Shown: positions 62,325-64,000 of the stretch, in pieces
How positions within the stretch are numbered: the stretch's first letter is position 1
How the letters are laid out: the number at the start of each line of letters is the position of its first letter
Assembly (NCBI GenBank): GCA_019359675.1
Contig: JAHHGX010000082.1
Span: 90,572 to 154,571, forward strand
From: Calothrix sp. FI2-JRJ7
GTDB lineage: Bacteria; Cyanobacteriota; Cyanobacteriia; Cyanobacteriales; Nostocaceae
Direction of reading: 5' to 3'
DNA: 64,000 bases
The notes under the pieces: model-generated
Databases searched by the model: none
What the model saw: the letters and a program-made list of their open reading frames with translations, nothing else
Told to the model about the DNA's origin: nothing
Program-made: the position numbers and the translations under genes

Positions 62325-63661
62325 ATAACTTATCTGACAATATATTTTCTCTGCCGCTATTTGATGCTTTTACAAATGCACCAATAATTCTTCTACCTGC
62401 TGATATTAATCGAGCAATAGCAATTAGCGTTAAAATTAACAATGTATTAAAGCAATGGCAAGTTTATCTAAATGCTTTAGCTTTATCGGGTTTTCAACAT
62501 TGGTTAGAATCCAGAGATAATTCATTAACTATTAATATAGATAAATGTACCATATTACAACCAGCATTTGCAAATTTAATCGAAGGTGTTACTAATTTAG
62601 AAGTTGGTGAATTTAAAGTCTGTTTAATTGCAACAGGTTGTGTGACAGATGAATATGTTACCTTACCTAGAGTAATCGTAGATGTACCAGAATTTATTTC
62701 CCACTTTTATATAGTAGTAGAAGTTTTATCAGAACAACAAGCAGCTAGTGTTTATGGATTTTTATCGCGTCAGCAATTAGTAAAAAGTCTAGATATCAAA
62801 TCTTTACAACCTAACTGGGATTATCAATTATCTTTGTCATGCTTTGATAACAATATAGATAATTTATTGCTGTATCTACGATGTTTGGATATTGAAGCGA
62901 TAACTTTACCTGCTATTCCAAATAATCGTGTAGAAATGCTCTTAAACATAGAAAAGGAATTAGCAACTTGTTTACCTGAGTTACAAAATCCAGAAATAGA
63001 GCTATGGGAAGTATTAACGTGGGAACAAGCAACAGTAGTCTTGACAAATTCACAGTTAGTTGAGTGGATATATGAAGCGCAGCAAGTAATTGAGACGCGA
63101 CATTTACAAATTGGTAATTTAATAAAAATTGTTACAGAACCAGCGATAAATGCAGGACGTTGGTTATGGGGAGAGTTAGACGAGATAGCGCAGCAACTAG
63201 CTTGGGAATTACTACCAAATTTTTCTCATAGTCTGCGACAAACACGTTCTCCTATGGAAGAATTTGAGGCAGTTGTTGACCAACTACAACAGCAAGGTCT
63301 AGAAATTCCTATAAGTGCGCGCGCTGCTTTCAAAGATTTGTCGTTAGCTGGAGTGCCTTTGCGGATGTACGCTGTCACTTGGCATTTACTAGCTGAGTCA
63401 CAAAATCGAGAATGGACGCTATTAGTAATTTTAGGGGCGCCTGCATTAGATGCATTGCCGCAGAACATAAAACTTCGCGTTAGCGACCACAAAGAAATAT
63501 TAAGCGAGCAAGGACTAGATGCACAAGCTGGGAACTCTTATATCTTTACCCGTGTACTAGGCACTTGGGATGAAAAGTTTCTAGTTAGCATCAGTTTAAT
63601 CGATGGTGTAGAAATTACATTACCACCCTTTGCCTTCAATTTAGGTAGTTCTATGTCGTAG
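62321..63661 (+). CDS. DUF1822 family protein
   Basis: 446 residues; start overlaps the previous stop by four bases. WLESRDNSLTINIDKCTILQPAFANLIEG, IVEVLSEQQAASVYGFLSRQQLVKSLDIKSLQPNWDYQLSLSCFD and the late WELLPNFSHSLR, RAAFKDLSLAGVPLRMYAVTWHLL are the family blocks. Function unknown; cyanobacterial only as far as I know, and paired with a sigma-like gene. Ends at the stem-loop at 63662. Confidence 0.8.
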   Translation: MNNLSDNIFSLPLFDAFTNAPIILLPADINRAIAISVKINNVLKQWQVYLNALALSGFQHWLESRDNSLTINIDKCTILQPAFANLIEGVTNLEVGEFKVCLIATGCVTDEYVTLPRVIVDVPEFISHFYIVVEVLSEQQAASVYGFLSRQQLVKSLDIKSLQPNWDYQLSLSCFDNNIDNLLLYLRCLDIEAITLPAIPNNRVEMLLNIEKELATCLPELQNPEIELWEVLTWEQATVVLTNSQLVEWIYEAQQVIETRHLQIGNLIKIVTEPAINAGRWLWGELDEIAQQLAWELLPNFSHSLRQTRSPMEEFEAVVDQLQQQGLEIPISARAAFKDLSLAGVPLRMYAVTWHLLAESQNREWTLLVILGAPALDALPQNIKLRVSDHKEILSEQGLDAQAGNSYIFTRVLGTWDEKFLVSISLIDGVEITLPPFAFNLGSSMS

Positions 63662-63720
63662 GGTGCGTGACGCTATGAACAAATTTCAATGTAATTATAA
63701 GACTCATAGCGTCACGCACC
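63662..63720 (+). terminator. 17-bp stem-loop (possibly a repeat) after DUF1822 gene
   Basis: GGTGCGTGACGCTATGA and its exact complement TCATAGCGTCACGCACC around a 25-base loop, starting one base after the stop. No T-run, and similar hairpins are common interspersed cyanobacterial repeats, so it may be both. The rest of the window (63721-64000) has no supported gene. Confidence 0.55.
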
Positions 63721-64000
63721 AGCTTTTGATTGTAAGAACGGGAAATCCTTGGATTACGATACAAACAATTAAATATTGGCGCCTATCGCTAAATTGTTGG
63801 ACTTTTTAATTCGGCAAGTTGTAAATTTAAGAATAAAAGGAAACAGTAAATTTTGGTTAAAAGCTAACGCAGAAATTACAGCAGATTGCAGGTTTATGAG
63901 GTACAGTAACAGCAGTTAGCAAACCAGTTTCTTAAATGTTTGGGGTTGAACAAATTAAGTGCAATCGCGATTAATGTATCAACCATTTTCGTTGTTTTAG

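Noticed and set aside
63721..64000. Coding remnant after the DUF1822 gene
   Set aside because: Short open stretches with several stops in every frame; no motif strong enough to name.
1..64000. HIP1 (GCGATCGC) repeats expected in many cyanobacteria
   Set aside because: None seen by eye in this window; GGCGCC takes its place as the frequent palindrome.

Overview
The window looks like part of a large conjugative plasmid of a filamentous, probably Nostocales, cyanobacterium. The reasons are several STAND NTPases, a CHAT protease, an Uma2 protein, cyanobacterial small families (DUF6876, DUF6753, DUF4926, DUF6883, DUF1822 by recognition), short palindromic repeats, and partition plus conjugation genes with no housekeeping genes, rRNA or tRNA. 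No replication initiator was recognised, so it may lie outside the window.

Layout. (1) 0-12.4 kb is an island of putative immune or regulated-death proteins: a 5'-truncated Avs-like STAND NTPase, an NB-ARC protein, an NB-ARC/TPR pair, and a CHAT protease followed by a NACHT NTPase that sits one frame away across a dnaX-type slippery A-run. (2) 12.6-24.7 kb holds small orphan genes. Five of them share a GGCTCACGCC-like leader motif 33-43 nt upstream of the start. This region also holds a 1306-aa protein with double-psi beta-barrel polymerase motifs (DxDGD), a signal peptidase I, a Cys-rich phage/plasmid protein and an Uma2 nuclease. (3) 24.7-31.6 kb, minus strand: an antirepressor-like protein, a NarL-type regulator and a partition-like block (ParM-like actin, ParA-like ATPase, partners). 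(4) 31.7-35.1 kb: a NACHT-HEAT NTPase. (5) 35.2-57.1 kb: mobilisation and type IV secretion (MobC, relaxase, VirB2/3/4/5/6/8/10/9-like proteins, a membrane-anchored nuclease-like protein, a Ycf46-like AAA+ ATPase, a VirB1-like hydrolase candidate, a lipoprotein, the VirD4/TraG coupling protein). It is interrupted by an SCP1.201/DddA-like deaminase with a likely immunity gene, and by decayed toxin-antitoxin-like genes. (6) 57.1-64 kb: a ParB-like protein, an excisionase-like HTH protein, and a sigma-like/DUF1822 pair.

The genes fit together as a self-transmissible, stably inherited element carrying cargo (immune STANDs and a DNA-deaminase module). The most unusual protein is the 1306-aa polymerase-like one at 13.8-17.7 kb. 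The DNA is also rich in short repeats: five purine/pyrimidine mirror-arm elements (two read in frame inside genes, others forming gene ends), three copies of a CGAACGGCAA/TTGCCGTTCG palindrome (one in frame in the ParB-like gene), a MITE with a target duplication inside a broken gene, and a nested repeat with an 8-bp duplication. The palindrome GGCGCC is strongly over-represented except in the STAND genes, which suggests those arrived later. All calls come from reading sequence and motifs; no database search was possible.
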